From CAZHAC01 sp964383855 (lineage in GTDB: Bacteria; Chloroflexota; Dormibacteria; Dormibacterales; Dormibacteraceae): a stretch of 40,333 nucleotides of DNA. A program made the translations under genes and the position numbers. The stretch is from NCBI GenBank assembly GCA_964383855.1, contig CAYLIP010000020.1:1-40333 (forward strand). Direction: 5' to 3'. Below, piece after piece: positions 16,105 through 24,363 of this stretch (positions within the stretch are counted from its first letter, which is position 1; every line of letters begins with the position of its first letter). A model generated the notes under the pieces. The model saw only the letters and a program-made list of their open reading frames with translations. It did no database searches and had not been told where the DNA came from.

Positions 16105-17309
16105 ACCTCTTCGCGGCCAACACCCCGGCCCGCTTCTGGCGTCCGGTTCCCGACGTTGAAACCGGGTGCTGGGACCGGGCGGTCGCCGGCGCGGCCCGCC
16201 TCCTGCCCGACGCGGTCCGGAGAGGCCTCGAAGGGGGAAGCGATCTGGCGGAGCTGGTGCTCGGCGAGGGCCAGTTCGGACCCCGCCATTGGGAGCTCGG
16301 TCCGGCCCGGCGCATGTACTACGAGGTCAAGCCCATCCTGCCCGCCCGCCTGACCCGCCACGCCCGCCGCATCCAGGCGCGCGTCATGCCGTCCCGGCAG
16401 CGGCTCAAGTGGCCGGTCGAGGATCGCTACGCGCTGTTCCTGGCCGAGGTGGCGCGCGGTGTCCTCGCCGAGCTCGGCGTCGACTGCCTACCCATCCTCG
16501 ACTTCTGGCCCCGGGGCGCCAGGTTCGCGCTGGTCCTGACGCACGACGTCGAGAGTGCCGCCGGACAGTCCTTCGCGGCCGCCATCGCCGATCTCGAGGA
16601 GGAGATGGGCTTTCGCTCCTCGTTCAACCTGGTGGGCGGCCTGTACAAACTCGACCACGGCCTGGTCCGAGACCTCCAGCGGCGTGGCTTCGAGGTCGGC
16701 GTGCACGGTCTGCGCCACGATGGCAAGCTCTTCCGCTCTCGCCCCGAGTTCTCGCGGCGAGCGCGGCTCATCAACCAGCGCCTGCGCGAACTGGGCGCCG
16801 GCGGCTTTCGCTCGCCGCTGACCCTGCGCAACCCGGAATGGATGCAGGAGCTGGACCTCGAGTACGACCTCTCCTTCTTCGACACCGACCCCTTCGAGCC
16901 GATCCCGGGCGGCACGATGAGCGCCTGGCCGTTTCAGATCGGCTCCTTCACAGAGCTGCCGTACACGCTGGCGCAGGACCACACGCTTCGCTTTGTGCTC
17001 GGCGAGCGCACGCCCCGGCTCTGGCTCGAAAAGCTCGAATTCCTGGCCCGGATCCGCGGAATGGCGCTGCTCAACACGCACCCCGACTACCTGCGCGAGC
17101 CGTCCATGCTCGCGATCTACCGCGGCTTCCTGGGCGAGCTCGCGGAGCGCACCGACCACTGGCACGCCCTGCCCGGCCCGCTGGCGCGCTGGTGGAAGGC
17201 GAGGGCGGCCGCAGCCTGTCCGGAGGACCTGCCCGGCGCGGTCCTGGGACGGATGTCCGCGCCCGATCCCTTTCGGCTCTGGGCGTCCAGGCCCAACCAC
17301 GCCGCCTGA
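16101..17309 (+). CDS. Polysaccharide deacetylase (NodB-like) family protein
   Basis: Protein of 402 residues with a NodB-type barrel in its middle. FALVLTHDVES near residues 141-151 supplies the catalytic/metal Asp, GVHGLRHDGKLF near residue 200 supplies the histidines (spaced HGLRH), GFRSPLTLRN gives the arginine strand, and LLNTHPDYL near residue 325 gives the late histidine. Such enzymes N- or O-deacetylate sugars in polysaccharides. No signal peptide is seen, so a cytoplasmic, lipid-linked substrate is likely. It starts at a GTG overlapping the FemAB-like gene by four bases, so the two probably act on the same glycan. It is a clearer match than the gene at 6108-7988. Confidence 0.85.
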   Translation: MNLFAANTPARFWRPVPDVETGCWDRAVAGAARLLPDAVRRGLEGGSDLAELVLGEGQFGPRHWELGPARRMYYEVKPILPARLTRHARRIQARVMPSRQRLKWPVEDRYALFLAEVARGVLAELGVDCLPILDFWPRGARFALVLTHDVESAAGQSFAAAIADLEEEMGFRSSFNLVGGLYKLDHGLVRDLQRRGFEVGVHGLRHDGKLFRSRPEFSRRARLINQRLRELGAGGFRSPLTLRNPEWMQELDLEYDLSFFDTDPFEPIPGGTMSAWPFQIGSFTELPYTLAQDHTLRFVLGERTPRLWLEKLEFLARIRGMALLNTHPDYLREPSMLAIYRGFLGELAERTDHWHALPGPLARWWKARAAAACPEDLPGAVLGRMSAPDPFRLWASRPNHAA

Positions 17310-17317
17310 GGACCGGC

Positions 17318-17374
17318 TTGTCCCGGGCGTCGCTCCGGTTGCCCATTTCCAGGCCGCCGCCCGAAACCTAGCCT
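17318..17374 (+). promoter_or_regulatory. Promoter of the sugar transferase/Wzz/Wzy-Wzx unit (best example of the shared type)
   Basis: TTGTCCC at 17318-17324, GCCCATTTCC at 17341-17350, 17 bases, then CTAGCCT with -10 TAGCCT at 17369-17374. The GTG start at 17381 follows six bases later, so the transcript probably starts at or within a base or two of the start codon. Confidence 0.7.
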
Positions 17375-17380
17375 CCGGGT

Positions 17381-18052
17381 GTGGCGGCGCTGCAAAGCAA
17401 CGGCCATGCCTGCGGCCCGGACCGGGATCGGACGGGGGTGCGGCAAAGGAGGAGCCAGCGAGTTCTCGATCTTCTGATCGCGGTGCCCCTGACGGCCGTG
17501 CTGCTTCCGGTGTTCGCCGTGCTGGCGGTCCTGATCAGGCTCGACAGCCCCGGGCCGGCCTTCTTCCGCCAGCCCCGGGTGGGACTGCATGGCAGGCGGT
17601 TCGAGATGTGGAAGTTCCGCTCCATGTTCACCGGCGCGCCCGAGGAGCTGCACCAGGCGGCCGCCCGCGACTGGTTCTCGGCGGCGCCCGTCGCCGAGAG
17701 CTACAAGGTGGCCCGGGATCCGCGGGTGACGCGCGTCGGCCGGCTGCTCCGCCGCGCCAGCCTGGACGAGCTGCCGCAGCTCTTCAACGTCCTCCGCGGC
17801 GACATGAGCGTGGTCGGTCCCCGGCCCGCAATCCCCTATGAGCTGGACTTCTACGAACCCTGGCATCACGAGCGGCAGCTGGCGCGCCCGGGAATCACCG
17901 GCCTCTGGCAGGTCATGGGTCGGGACCGCCTTCCGGCGCCGGTCATGATGGAGCTCGACGTCCGCTACGTGCGCGAACGCTCGCTGGCACTCGACGCCCG
18001 CATCCTCGTCCTCACGCTTCCCGCCCTCTTCGGGCGCTACGCCAGGGTCTGA
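17381..18052 (+). CDS. Initiating sugar-phosphate (polyprenyl-phosphate glycosyl-1-phosphate) transferase
   Basis: Moves a sugar-1-phosphate from an NDP-sugar to undecaprenyl phosphate and so starts repeat-unit assembly at the membrane. The 223-residue product is the short, PglC-like monotopic form: one hydrophobic segment near residues 29-52, then KFRSM near residue 78, the Asp-Glu dyad in DELPQL at 129-130, FNVLRGDMSVVGPRP and GITGLWQV. The leading 25 residues are basic and unmatched. The GTG start fits a leaderless transcript. It is followed after two bases by the Wzz-like gene and then Wzy-Wzx, which together make a Wzx/Wzy-dependent export unit. Confidence 0.93.
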   Translation: MAALQSNGHACGPDRDRTGVRQRRSQRVLDLLIAVPLTAVLLPVFAVLAVLIRLDSPGPAFFRQPRVGLHGRRFEMWKFRSMFTGAPEELHQAAARDWFSAAPVAESYKVARDPRVTRVGRLLRRASLDELPQLFNVLRGDMSVVGPRPAIPYELDFYEPWHHERQLARPGITGLWQVMGRDRLPAPVMMELDVRYVRERSLALDARILVLTLPALFGRYARV

Positions 18053-18054
18053 AG

Positions 18055-19644
18055 GTGAACCGGTCCCACCGCAGCTGGACGGTGACTGGCGCCATCCGGC
18101 ACCACACCGCGGTTCTCGTCCTGGTCGTGGCGGTGGCGGTCGCGGCCGCCGGCCTGGCCGCCACCCTGCGTCCGCCGACCTACGAGGCCTCGGCCCTGCT
18201 CTTCCTGGACGGACGCGCCAACTCCTCACAGGGCTTCGACCTCGCCCTCCAGGCCAGTGAGCTGCTGAGCTCCCACTACGTGCAGATCGCGACGAGCGGC
18301 CCGGTCCTGGCCAGCACCTGCGAGACGCTGCGCCGCGAAGGCCAGCCCTGCTCGCCCGAAGGCCTCGCCACGCGCGTGTCCGCGGGCACGGTCCGGGGCA
18401 CCAGCATGATCGCGATCAGCGGCCGGGCCGGTGATCCACGGTCGGCGGCCGCCCTTGCCAACGCGGCCGCGGACGCCGTCATCAAGGAGAACCGGGCCGA
18501 GGTCGATGACCTGGCCAAGCCCACCGCCAGCTACCTCGATTCCCAGCTGAAATCGCTCTCCGGCCAGATCGCCCAGCTGCAGGCCACCGTGGCCCAGCTG
18601 AGCAACGACCCGAGCCCGGCCGCACGGGGCCAGGAGCTGAACGCGCAGTCCCAGCTCGCGGTCCTCCAGGGCCAGTACACGAACGCCTACCAGCGGAAGC
18701 AGGACCTGGTGCTGAGCCAGTACCAGATGGAGGGGGCGCTCTCGCTCTATGAGCGAGCGGTTCCGCCGCTGCGTCCCGCCGACCCCAATCCGGTGCTCTA
18801 CCTGTCGGCCGGGCTCCTGGGCGGCATCCTGGCCGGGCTCGCGCTGGTGATCCTGCTCGAGCGCTTCGACGACCGCCTTTACTCGGTCGAGGACCTGGTC
18901 GAGGCGACCGGGAGCGTGCTCGGCCTCTCGGTGCCGAGGCCCGGCCGCGGCTCCGATTCGCAGCACGTCCGCTACTACGCGCTCGCCCGCGCGCACCTCC
19001 TGGCACAGCGGCCGGATCTCCGCTGCCTGGTGGTGGCGGCCGCCGGCGAGGGGGACAAGGCCCATCCGGTCGCGGTCGCCCTGGGCGCCGTGGCCGCGCG
19101 CGCCGGGCAGACCGTCCTCGTGCTCAGCGCCGAGGATCCCGACCACGGGGTGCGCGCCACGGGACCGCTGGCGGGTGTCGAGGGCAACGGAAGCACCAAC
19201 GGCAGCGGCGGCCAGAACGGCCTCAAGGTCGTCCGGCGCAGCCGGGCCCGGATCGCCCGGGAAAGGCTGGCTGGGGGCGGGCTCGAGGTCGTCCGGGCGG
19301 CCGGCGACGGATCGTCATCGCCGGTCGAGCTGGTCGACTCCGGGCACGACCTGACCGTGGTGGCGGCGCCTCCGCCGTACAGCAACGCCACCGGCATCTA
19401 CCTGGCGGCGTCGGCCGAGCTCGCCGTGGTGGTCGCGACCGCGCGTTCCACCACCTTCCGGGACGCCCAGAAGACCTCCGAAGCCCTCTCTCGGGCGGGC
19501 ATCCCGGTGGTCGCGGCGATCCTGGTCGGGGCGCCGCCCCGAGGCTACTCGGAAACGGTCGAGCTCCATGCCGAGGTGCTCGAGCCGCTGCTGCCGGGGA
19601 CGCCGGCGCCGCTGCCCAGCTGGCGCGGACCGACTGCGCCGTGA
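18055..19644 (+). CDS. Wzz-like polysaccharide co-polymerase with degenerate P-loop C-terminal domain
   Basis: Chain-length regulator of Wzx/Wzy polymer export, 529 residues. TM1 lies near residues 19-37 and TM2 near 247-268, with an external coiled-coil-rich loop (residues 145-225, repeated QLQ/QLS) between them, as in Wzz proteins. The cytoplasmic C-terminus looks like a BY-kinase/ParA-type domain, but its P-loop reads VVAAAGEGDKAHPVAVALG at 327-343, lacking the GK(S/T) core, and the Walker A' strand VLVLSAEDPD is altered. No tyrosine-rich tail is present. It is therefore probably non-catalytic, a regulatory relic. The GTG start lies two bases after the preceding stop. Confidence 0.85.
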   Translation: MNRSHRSWTVTGAIRHHTAVLVLVVAVAVAAAGLAATLRPPTYEASALLFLDGRANSSQGFDLALQASELLSSHYVQIATSGPVLASTCETLRREGQPCSPEGLATRVSAGTVRGTSMIAISGRAGDPRSAAALANAAADAVIKENRAEVDDLAKPTASYLDSQLKSLSGQIAQLQATVAQLSNDPSPAARGQELNAQSQLAVLQGQYTNAYQRKQDLVLSQYQMEGALSLYERAVPPLRPADPNPVLYLSAGLLGGILAGLALVILLERFDDRLYSVEDLVEATGSVLGLSVPRPGRGSDSQHVRYYALARAHLLAQRPDLRCLVVAAAGEGDKAHPVAVALGAVAARAGQTVLVLSAEDPDHGVRATGPLAGVEGNGSTNGSGGQNGLKVVRRSRARIARERLAGGGLEVVRAAGDGSSSPVELVDSGHDLTVVAAPPPYSNATGIYLAASAELAVVVATARSTTFRDAQKTSEALSRAGIPVVAAILVGAPPRGYSETVELHAEVLEPLLPGTPAPLPSWRGPTAP

Positions 19645-19664
19645 TCCCCACCTCCTGACCGGTG

Positions 19665-22307
19665 ATGGGCGAGCTGCTGCCAGTCGCGACCACGCTGCTC
19701 CTCCTGTCCCTGCTGGTGGTCGCGCTTTGGAGGCCGGCGCTCGCGTGCGGGCTGCTGATGCTCCTCGTCCCGCTCACGACCGGACTCGCTCGCGGCTCGG
19801 CGATCCCGCTCCTCAAGCCCAGCGAGGCCATGGTCGCGGTCGTCGTCGTGGGCGCCGTAGTCAACCGGCTCCCGAGGCCGGGCGGACGGCAGCTCACCTG
19901 GCTTGACCTGGCGATGGCGGGATTCGCCGCCATCGGCGTGGTGATCCCGACCCTGGTCCTTCTCTTCACGCGCACGCCGGCCGATTTCACGACCTGGCGC
20001 ACGGTGCTGGCGCCCGCCCAGCTGCTGGTCGTCTACCTGCTCTTCTCGCGAACCGCCTTCACAGAATCGGAGCTGCGCGTGCTGCTCGGGCTGTCGCTGG
20101 CCGGCGCCGCCATCGTGGGGCTGGTCGCGCTGGCCGAGCTCATCAATTTGCCCGGCCTGCGCTCGACCATCGCGCTCTACTACCCGTCGGTGCCGCGGCC
20201 GGCCTGGGAGACCACCTACCGGCCTGACTCGCTGGTCGGCCACTACAGCGCGGTGGGCGGCATCTGCCTGTTCGGGTTCATCCTGGCCGCCGCGGTGAGC
20301 AGCGCTCGGCCGCGGCTTCTGCCCTCACCAGCGGTGGCCCTGTTGATGCTGGCCAACGCGGTCGGCATCGTGGCCAGCCAGACCTTCGCCCCCTTCCTCC
20401 TGCTCCCGCTGGCGGCCGTGGGCATGGTCGTGGCGGCGCGGCGGGTCACCGGTGAGATGGTGGCGGCCGCCGGCGCACTGGGCGCCGGGCTCCTGCTCCT
20501 GTGGCCTTCGGTCAGCGGCCGGGTGGCGACCCAGGGCCTGCTCTCGTCCGGGCAGCTCTCGCTCGTCATCCCGGAGTCGATGAGGACGCGGATGCGGTTC
20601 TGGGACGAATTCATCGTTCCCGCCCTCCAGGATCACCTTTGGCTGGGCACGGGGACGGTGGTTCCCGGTCCCGTTCCGGCCACCCTTTCCAGCTATGTCG
20701 ACAACGAGTTCCTGTGGGCCGGCTTCCGGGCCGGCGTGCTGGGGGTTGCCAGCCTTCTCCTCATGCTCGGCGTGGTCGCCTGGGTGGGCTGGGCCGAGCG
20801 GCGCTCAGAGCGACCCTGGCGGCGCGTCATCGGGCTCTCCGCCTGCTTCAGCGCGGTTGCCTTCATGCTCGTCGGGCTGACCGCGCAGTACCTCACCTTC
20901 GGCGGGCTGGTGCAGCAGTTCGGGATGATCGCGGGACTACTCGGCGGCATGGTCGCCGCGCCCCTGCGCCAGAGCCGCGGACTGGTGCTGGGGCCGCCGG
21001 AGCCGGATCGCTGGGAGCGCCTGCGGGCTCACCTGCGGCCCGACCGCGCGCTCCTGACCTCGGCCGGCATCGTCTTCGGCGGCTTTGCCGTCGCCCGCCT
21101 GCTCGGCTTCCTCTTCTCGGTGGCGGCTGCTCGCATCCTGGCCCCCGCCGCCTTCGGCAGCCTCGTCTACGGCATCGCGATCGTCGGCCTGTCCTCGGTC
21201 CTGCTCTCCGCCGGCCCCAACGGGCTGGCCCGGTTCCTGGCCCGCAGCGAGGCCGACCCGGGCGAGCAGTCGACCTGGCTCACCAACTGGGTCGCGCTGC
21301 TCGCCCTCCTCACGGCCGGCAGCGCCGCGGTCGCCCTGCCCGCCGCGGCGCTGGCCGGCCTGGGACCGGCGATGCTCGCCGCCGTCGCCGCCAACCTGGC
21401 CGGCATCGCCGCCCTGGAGACCTATCGCGAAGCGCAGCGGGGCCTGGGCAGGTACTGGGAACTCGTCTTCTATTACGTCCTCGCCAACTTCCTGCAGCTG
21501 GCCGCCATCCTCGGCCTGGCCGCGGCCGGCGTCCGCTCGGCGCCCCTCTACCTGGCCGCGTACGGGCTCTCCGGGATCGCACCGCTGCCCCTGGTCCAGC
21601 TTCTCCGCCCGCTGCGGGTCAGGTTTCGCGCCCCGACCGTGAGCCGGCAGCGGATGACCAGGATCGCCGGCTTCGTCTGGCCGGTGCTGCTCCAGTCGGT
21701 CTTCTATGCGGTCTGGCTCGGCTTCGACGTCATCGTCGTCCAGCGCAGGATGGGCTCGGTCGCGGCCGGCAACTACGGCGCCGCCAAGACGCTGGTCAAC
21801 GTGCTGATCCTGCCCAGCGCCGCCATCAGCACCACGGTCGGCCCCCGGGTGGCGCGGCTGGCGGGGCCGGCGCTGCGCAGGCACGTGCTGAGCGCCATCG
21901 CGCTCACGCTGGCGGTGACGGTGCCGCTGGCGGGAGGGCTGGCCCTGCTCGCCGCGCCCATCTGCAGGGCCGTCTTCGGGGCTCGCTACCCCCTGGCGCC
22001 GGAACCGGTGGGGCTGCTGGCGTTGGGGATGTCTCTCTACGCCCTCTACTCGGTGCTCGCCAGCACCTGGATCGGCCTCGGCCGCCCGCGGATCGACGCC
22101 ATCGGGAGCGGCGCGGCGATGGTCACCACGGTTGCGGTGGCCCTGCTCCTGGTCCCCGCGCTCGGCTTGCCGGGGGCGGCCGCCGCCTTCGCGGCCGGGT
22201 CCGGAGCGCGACTGGCGACGATCACCATCTTCACGGCCTGGGCGCTCGCCACCCGCACCTTCATGCCGGTCGAGCAGGCGGCGCAGGCCGGGGCGGCCGT
22301 GGCATGA
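19665..22307 (+). CDS. Fused Wzy-like polymerase/O-antigen ligase and Wzx-like flippase
   Basis: One 880-residue membrane protein made of two export functions. Residues 1-440 are a polytopic O-antigen polymerase/ligase-type region with many hydrophobic helices, a large loop around RMRFWDEFIVPAL and the late SYVDNEFLWAGFRAGVLG segment, which resembles the conserved HN-type loop of this family. Residues 455-880 are a MATE/MVF-like flippase: LLTSAGIVFGGFAVARLLGF at its start, ARILAPAAFGSLVYG, then WLGFDVIVVQRRMG and NYGAAKTLVNVL near residue 700. No stop or frameshift separates the halves, and both keep GC-rich codons, so this is a real fusion in this assembly. ATG 19665 was chosen; GTG 19662 adjoins it. 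Confidence 0.85.
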   Translation: MGELLPVATTLLLLSLLVVALWRPALACGLLMLLVPLTTGLARGSAIPLLKPSEAMVAVVVVGAVVNRLPRPGGRQLTWLDLAMAGFAAIGVVIPTLVLLFTRTPADFTTWRTVLAPAQLLVVYLLFSRTAFTESELRVLLGLSLAGAAIVGLVALAELINLPGLRSTIALYYPSVPRPAWETTYRPDSLVGHYSAVGGICLFGFILAAAVSSARPRLLPSPAVALLMLANAVGIVASQTFAPFLLLPLAAVGMVVAARRVTGEMVAAAGALGAGLLLLWPSVSGRVATQGLLSSGQLSLVIPESMRTRMRFWDEFIVPALQDHLWLGTGTVVPGPVPATLSSYVDNEFLWAGFRAGVLGVASLLLMLGVVAWVGWAERRSERPWRRVIGLSACFSAVAFMLVGLTAQYLTFGGLVQQFGMIAGLLGGMVAAPLRQSRGLVLGPPEPDRWERLRAHLRPDRALLTSAGIVFGGFAVARLLGFLFSVAAARILAPAAFGSLVYGIAIVGLSSVLLSAGPNGLARFLARSEADPGEQSTWLTNWVALLALLTAGSAAVALPAAALAGLGPAMLAAVAANLAGIAALETYREAQRGLGRYWELVFYYVLANFLQLAAILGLAAAGVRSAPLYLAAYGLSGIAPLPLVQLLRPLRVRFRAPTVSRQRMTRIAGFVWPVLLQSVFYAVWLGFDVIVVQRRMGSVAAGNYGAAKTLVNVLILPSAAISTTVGPRVARLAGPALRRHVLSAIALTLAVTVPLAGGLALLAAPICRAVFGARYPLAPEPVGLLALGMSLYALYSVLASTWIGLGRPRIDAIGSGAAMVTTVAVALLLVPALGLPGAAAAFAAGSGARLATITIFTAWALATRTFMPVEQAAQAGAAVA

Positions 22308-22329
22308 CAGAGCGGTGGACGGGGACCGT

Positions 22330-22386
22330 ATGACCTCCGGCCTGCCGCCCTTGCCCATTTCCAGCCTGGAGGGCGGCCAATAGTGT
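22330..22386 (+). promoter_or_regulatory. Promoter of the epimerase/glycosyltransferase unit
   Basis: GCCCATTTCC at 22353-22362, 17 bases, then ATAGTGT with -10 TAGTGT at 22381-22386. The position 23 bases above the block reads ATGACCT, a weak form of TTGTCCC. The first usable start, GTG 22397, lies ten bases after the -10. Confidence 0.65.
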
Positions 22387-22396
22387 GGCCGGCGGG

Positions 22397-23491
22397 GTGG
22401 CTGTGGCTCCGAACGCGGCGGCGAGCATCGACGGGCGGGCCGGCATGAGGCGAGAGCTGACGGCGCCCGACCAGGGGCCGGAGATCGCCCGGATCGAGGG
22501 CAAGCGGGTGGTCGTCACCGGCGGCGCCGGCTTCATCGGATCGCACCTCGTGGAGCGCCTCGCCGAGCGGAACTCGATCGTGGTCGTCGACGACCTCTCG
22601 ACCGGACGGGCCGAGAACATCGCCGGCCTCGGCTGTGTCGAGCTGGTGGAGGCCGACGTCGCCGACCTGTCCGCGATCGAAACCGTGGTCGGCTCGGCCG
22701 ACCTGGTCCTCCACCTGGCGGTGAGCAACCTGCGGACGTCGCTCGGCGACCCGGCGGCAAGCCTGCGGGTCAACGACGGCGGCACCCTCAACGTCCTCAT
22801 GGCCGCGCTGCGGGGCGGCGTCGAGAAGTTCGTCTACGTGTCCTCGTCGGAGGTCTATGGGAGCGCCCAGCGCGCGGCCATGGACGAGGAGCACCCGCTG
22901 GCGCCGCGGACCCCGTACGCGGCCGGCAAGCTGGCCGGCGAGGCGTACGCGCTCAGCTTTCATCGAACCTTCGGCATGCCGGTGACGGTGGTCCGGCCTT
23001 TCAACACCTACGGGCCGCGCGCCCACCTGGAGGGCACGGCCGGCGAGGTGATACCGAAGTTCGCGGCGCGGTGCCTGGCCGGCCGGCCGCTCCACGTGTT
23101 CGGCAGCGGCCGCCAGTCGCGCGACTTCACCTGGGTCGGTGACACGGTGCGCGGGATCGAGCTCGCCGCGGCCTCACCGGACCTGATCGGCGAGGCGGTC
23201 AACATCGCCGCCGGCACCCCGGTCACCATCCTCGAGATCGCGGCCGCGGTCCAGCGTCTGCTCGGCCGCTCGGTCCCCGTGGTGCACGACGCCGAGCGGC
23301 CAGGTGACGTCCAGGTGCAGGTGGCCGACGTCAGCAAGGCGCGGCGCCTCCTCGGCTTCCAGGCCGAGGTCGGCATCGAGGACGGGCTGGGCCGCTACCT
23401 GGAATGGCTGCGCACGCAGCCCGGAAACCCGGAGCGGTGGCTCGAACGAGAGGAGGTCATGAATTGGCAATTGGCCTCGGCACCCGGCTGA
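22397..23491 (+). CDS. NAD-dependent nucleotide-sugar epimerase/dehydratase (extended SDR)
   Basis: Extended short-chain dehydrogenase acting on an NDP-sugar, 364 residues. The NAD motif TGGAGFIGSH sits near residue 46, preceded by a poorly conserved leader. DDLSTG follows the second strand. The catalytic set is YVSSSEVYG with the serine and PYAAGKLAGE with YxxxK. VRPFNTYGPRA and SRDFTWVGDTVRG are typical of UDP-sugar 4-epimerases. Starts at GTG 22397 (distance to -10) or ATG 22445 (348 residues, nearer the Rossmann fold) are both possible; GTG 22385 overlaps the -10 and is unlikely. The substrate cannot be told from sequence. It overlaps the next SDR gene by 28 bases. Confidence 0.87.
   Translation: MAVAPNAAASIDGRAGMRRELTAPDQGPEIARIEGKRVVVTGGAGFIGSHLVERLAERNSIVVVDDLSTGRAENIAGLGCVELVEADVADLSAIETVVGSADLVLHLAVSNLRTSLGDPAASLRVNDGGTLNVLMAALRGGVEKFVYVSSSEVYGSAQRAAMDEEHPLAPRTPYAAGKLAGEAYALSFHRTFGMPVTVVRPFNTYGPRAHLEGTAGEVIPKFAARCLAGRPLHVFGSGRQSRDFTWVGDTVRGIELAAASPDLIGEAVNIAAGTPVTILEIAAAVQRLLGRSVPVVHDAERPGDVQVQVADVSKARRLLGFQAEVGIEDGLGRYLEWLRTQPGNPERWLEREEVMNWQLASAPG
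23451..23456 (+). promoter_or_regulatory. Strong Shine-Dalgarno AGGAGG that fixes a TTG start
   Basis: AGGAGG is followed by seven bases and then TTG at 23464. The ATG within the spacer (23458) is in the frame of the upstream gene, so the SD serves the TTG of the second SDR gene. Confidence 0.75.
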
Positions 23492-24363
23492 CCGGGACCG
23501 CGCTGACCCGGATCCGATCCCTCGAGGGCCGGCGGGTTGCCCTGACCGGCGCCGCCGGCTTCATAGGTACCCACCTGGCCGAGCGCCTGGCCGGCTCCGG
23601 TGCGGTCGTGGTCCGGCTCGCCGCCAACGACCCCGAGCTGGCGGGAGCGCTCGACGGCTGCGACGCCCTCGTTCACCTCGCCTACCGCCCGCCCGCCGTG
23701 GGCCCCGGCGGCAGGGTCGATGACCAGGTCGAGGCGAACGTGGCCCTGACGCGGCGGCTGCTCGAAGCCGCGACCCAGGCCGGGATCGGGCATGTCTCCT
23801 TCGCCAGCTCGACCTCGGTCTACTCCATGGGGCTCTCGGTGACGGAGTCGGCGGCGACCCGGCCGGCAACCGGCTATGCGAGGCTCAAGCTCGAGCAGGA
23901 GGCGCAGGTCGGGGGCTGGTCCGCGCGCACCGGGCGCCCGGTCGCCATCCTGCGCCTGTCCACCGTGTACGGCCCCGGAGAGGCGGCGCACCGGGCGATC
24001 CCGGCCTTCTTCCGCTCGGCGCTGGCGGGTGCGCCGCCGGTGGTCGACGGCGAGGGCCGGGGACCCTTCGACCCGATCTACGTGACCGACGTGGCCGACG
24101 CCTTCCTGCTCGCCGTCGCGGTGCGCGCCTCCGGCGTCTTCAACATCGGCACCGGGGTCGCGCGGTCGCCGCTCGAGGTCGCCGGACGGGTGGCGCGCGT
24201 GGTCGGCTTCCGGGGACCGGTGGTCCGCAATCGCCACGCGGTCGACCGCCCCCGGCCGATCTGCAGCGTCGAGAAGGCGAGGCGTGAGCTCGGGTTCGAG
24301 CCCCGCACGTCGATCACCAGCGGCCTGGCGACCGAGGCGAGATGGCTGCGCGCGAGCGGCTGA
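23464..24363 (+). CDS. NAD-dependent epimerase/dehydratase family protein (SDR)
   Basis: Second extended SDR, 299 residues from a TTG backed by AGGAGG at seven bases. NAD motif LTGAAGFIGTH lies near residue 27. The catalytic region is SFASSTSVYSMG with serine and GYARLKLEQE with YxxxK. The substrate half has LRLSTVYGPGE and FDPIYVTDVADAF. The second beta strand lacks the DDLS-type segment of its neighbour, so the cofactor or substrate likely differs. The gene overlaps both its neighbours and belongs to the epimerase-epimerase-glycosyltransferase unit. It is shorter than typical 4-epimerases, closer to dTDP-sugar reductase-like or other atypical SDRs. Exact reaction unknown. Confidence 0.83.
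   Translation: MAIGLGTRLTGTALTRIRSLEGRRVALTGAAGFIGTHLAERLAGSGAVVVRLAANDPELAGALDGCDALVHLAYRPPAVGPGGRVDDQVEANVALTRRLLEAATQAGIGHVSFASSTSVYSMGLSVTESAATRPATGYARLKLEQEAQVGGWSARTGRPVAILRLSTVYGPGEAAHRAIPAFFRSALAGAPPVVDGEGRGPFDPIYVTDVADAFLLAVAVRASGVFNIGTGVARSPLEVAGRVARVVGFRGPVVRNRHAVDRPRPICSVEKARRELGFEPRTSITSGLATEARWLRASG

Noticed and set aside
18055..19644. Active BY-kinase (Wzc/CpsD-type)
   Set aside because: No GK(S/T) P-loop core, altered Walker A' and no tyrosine tail.
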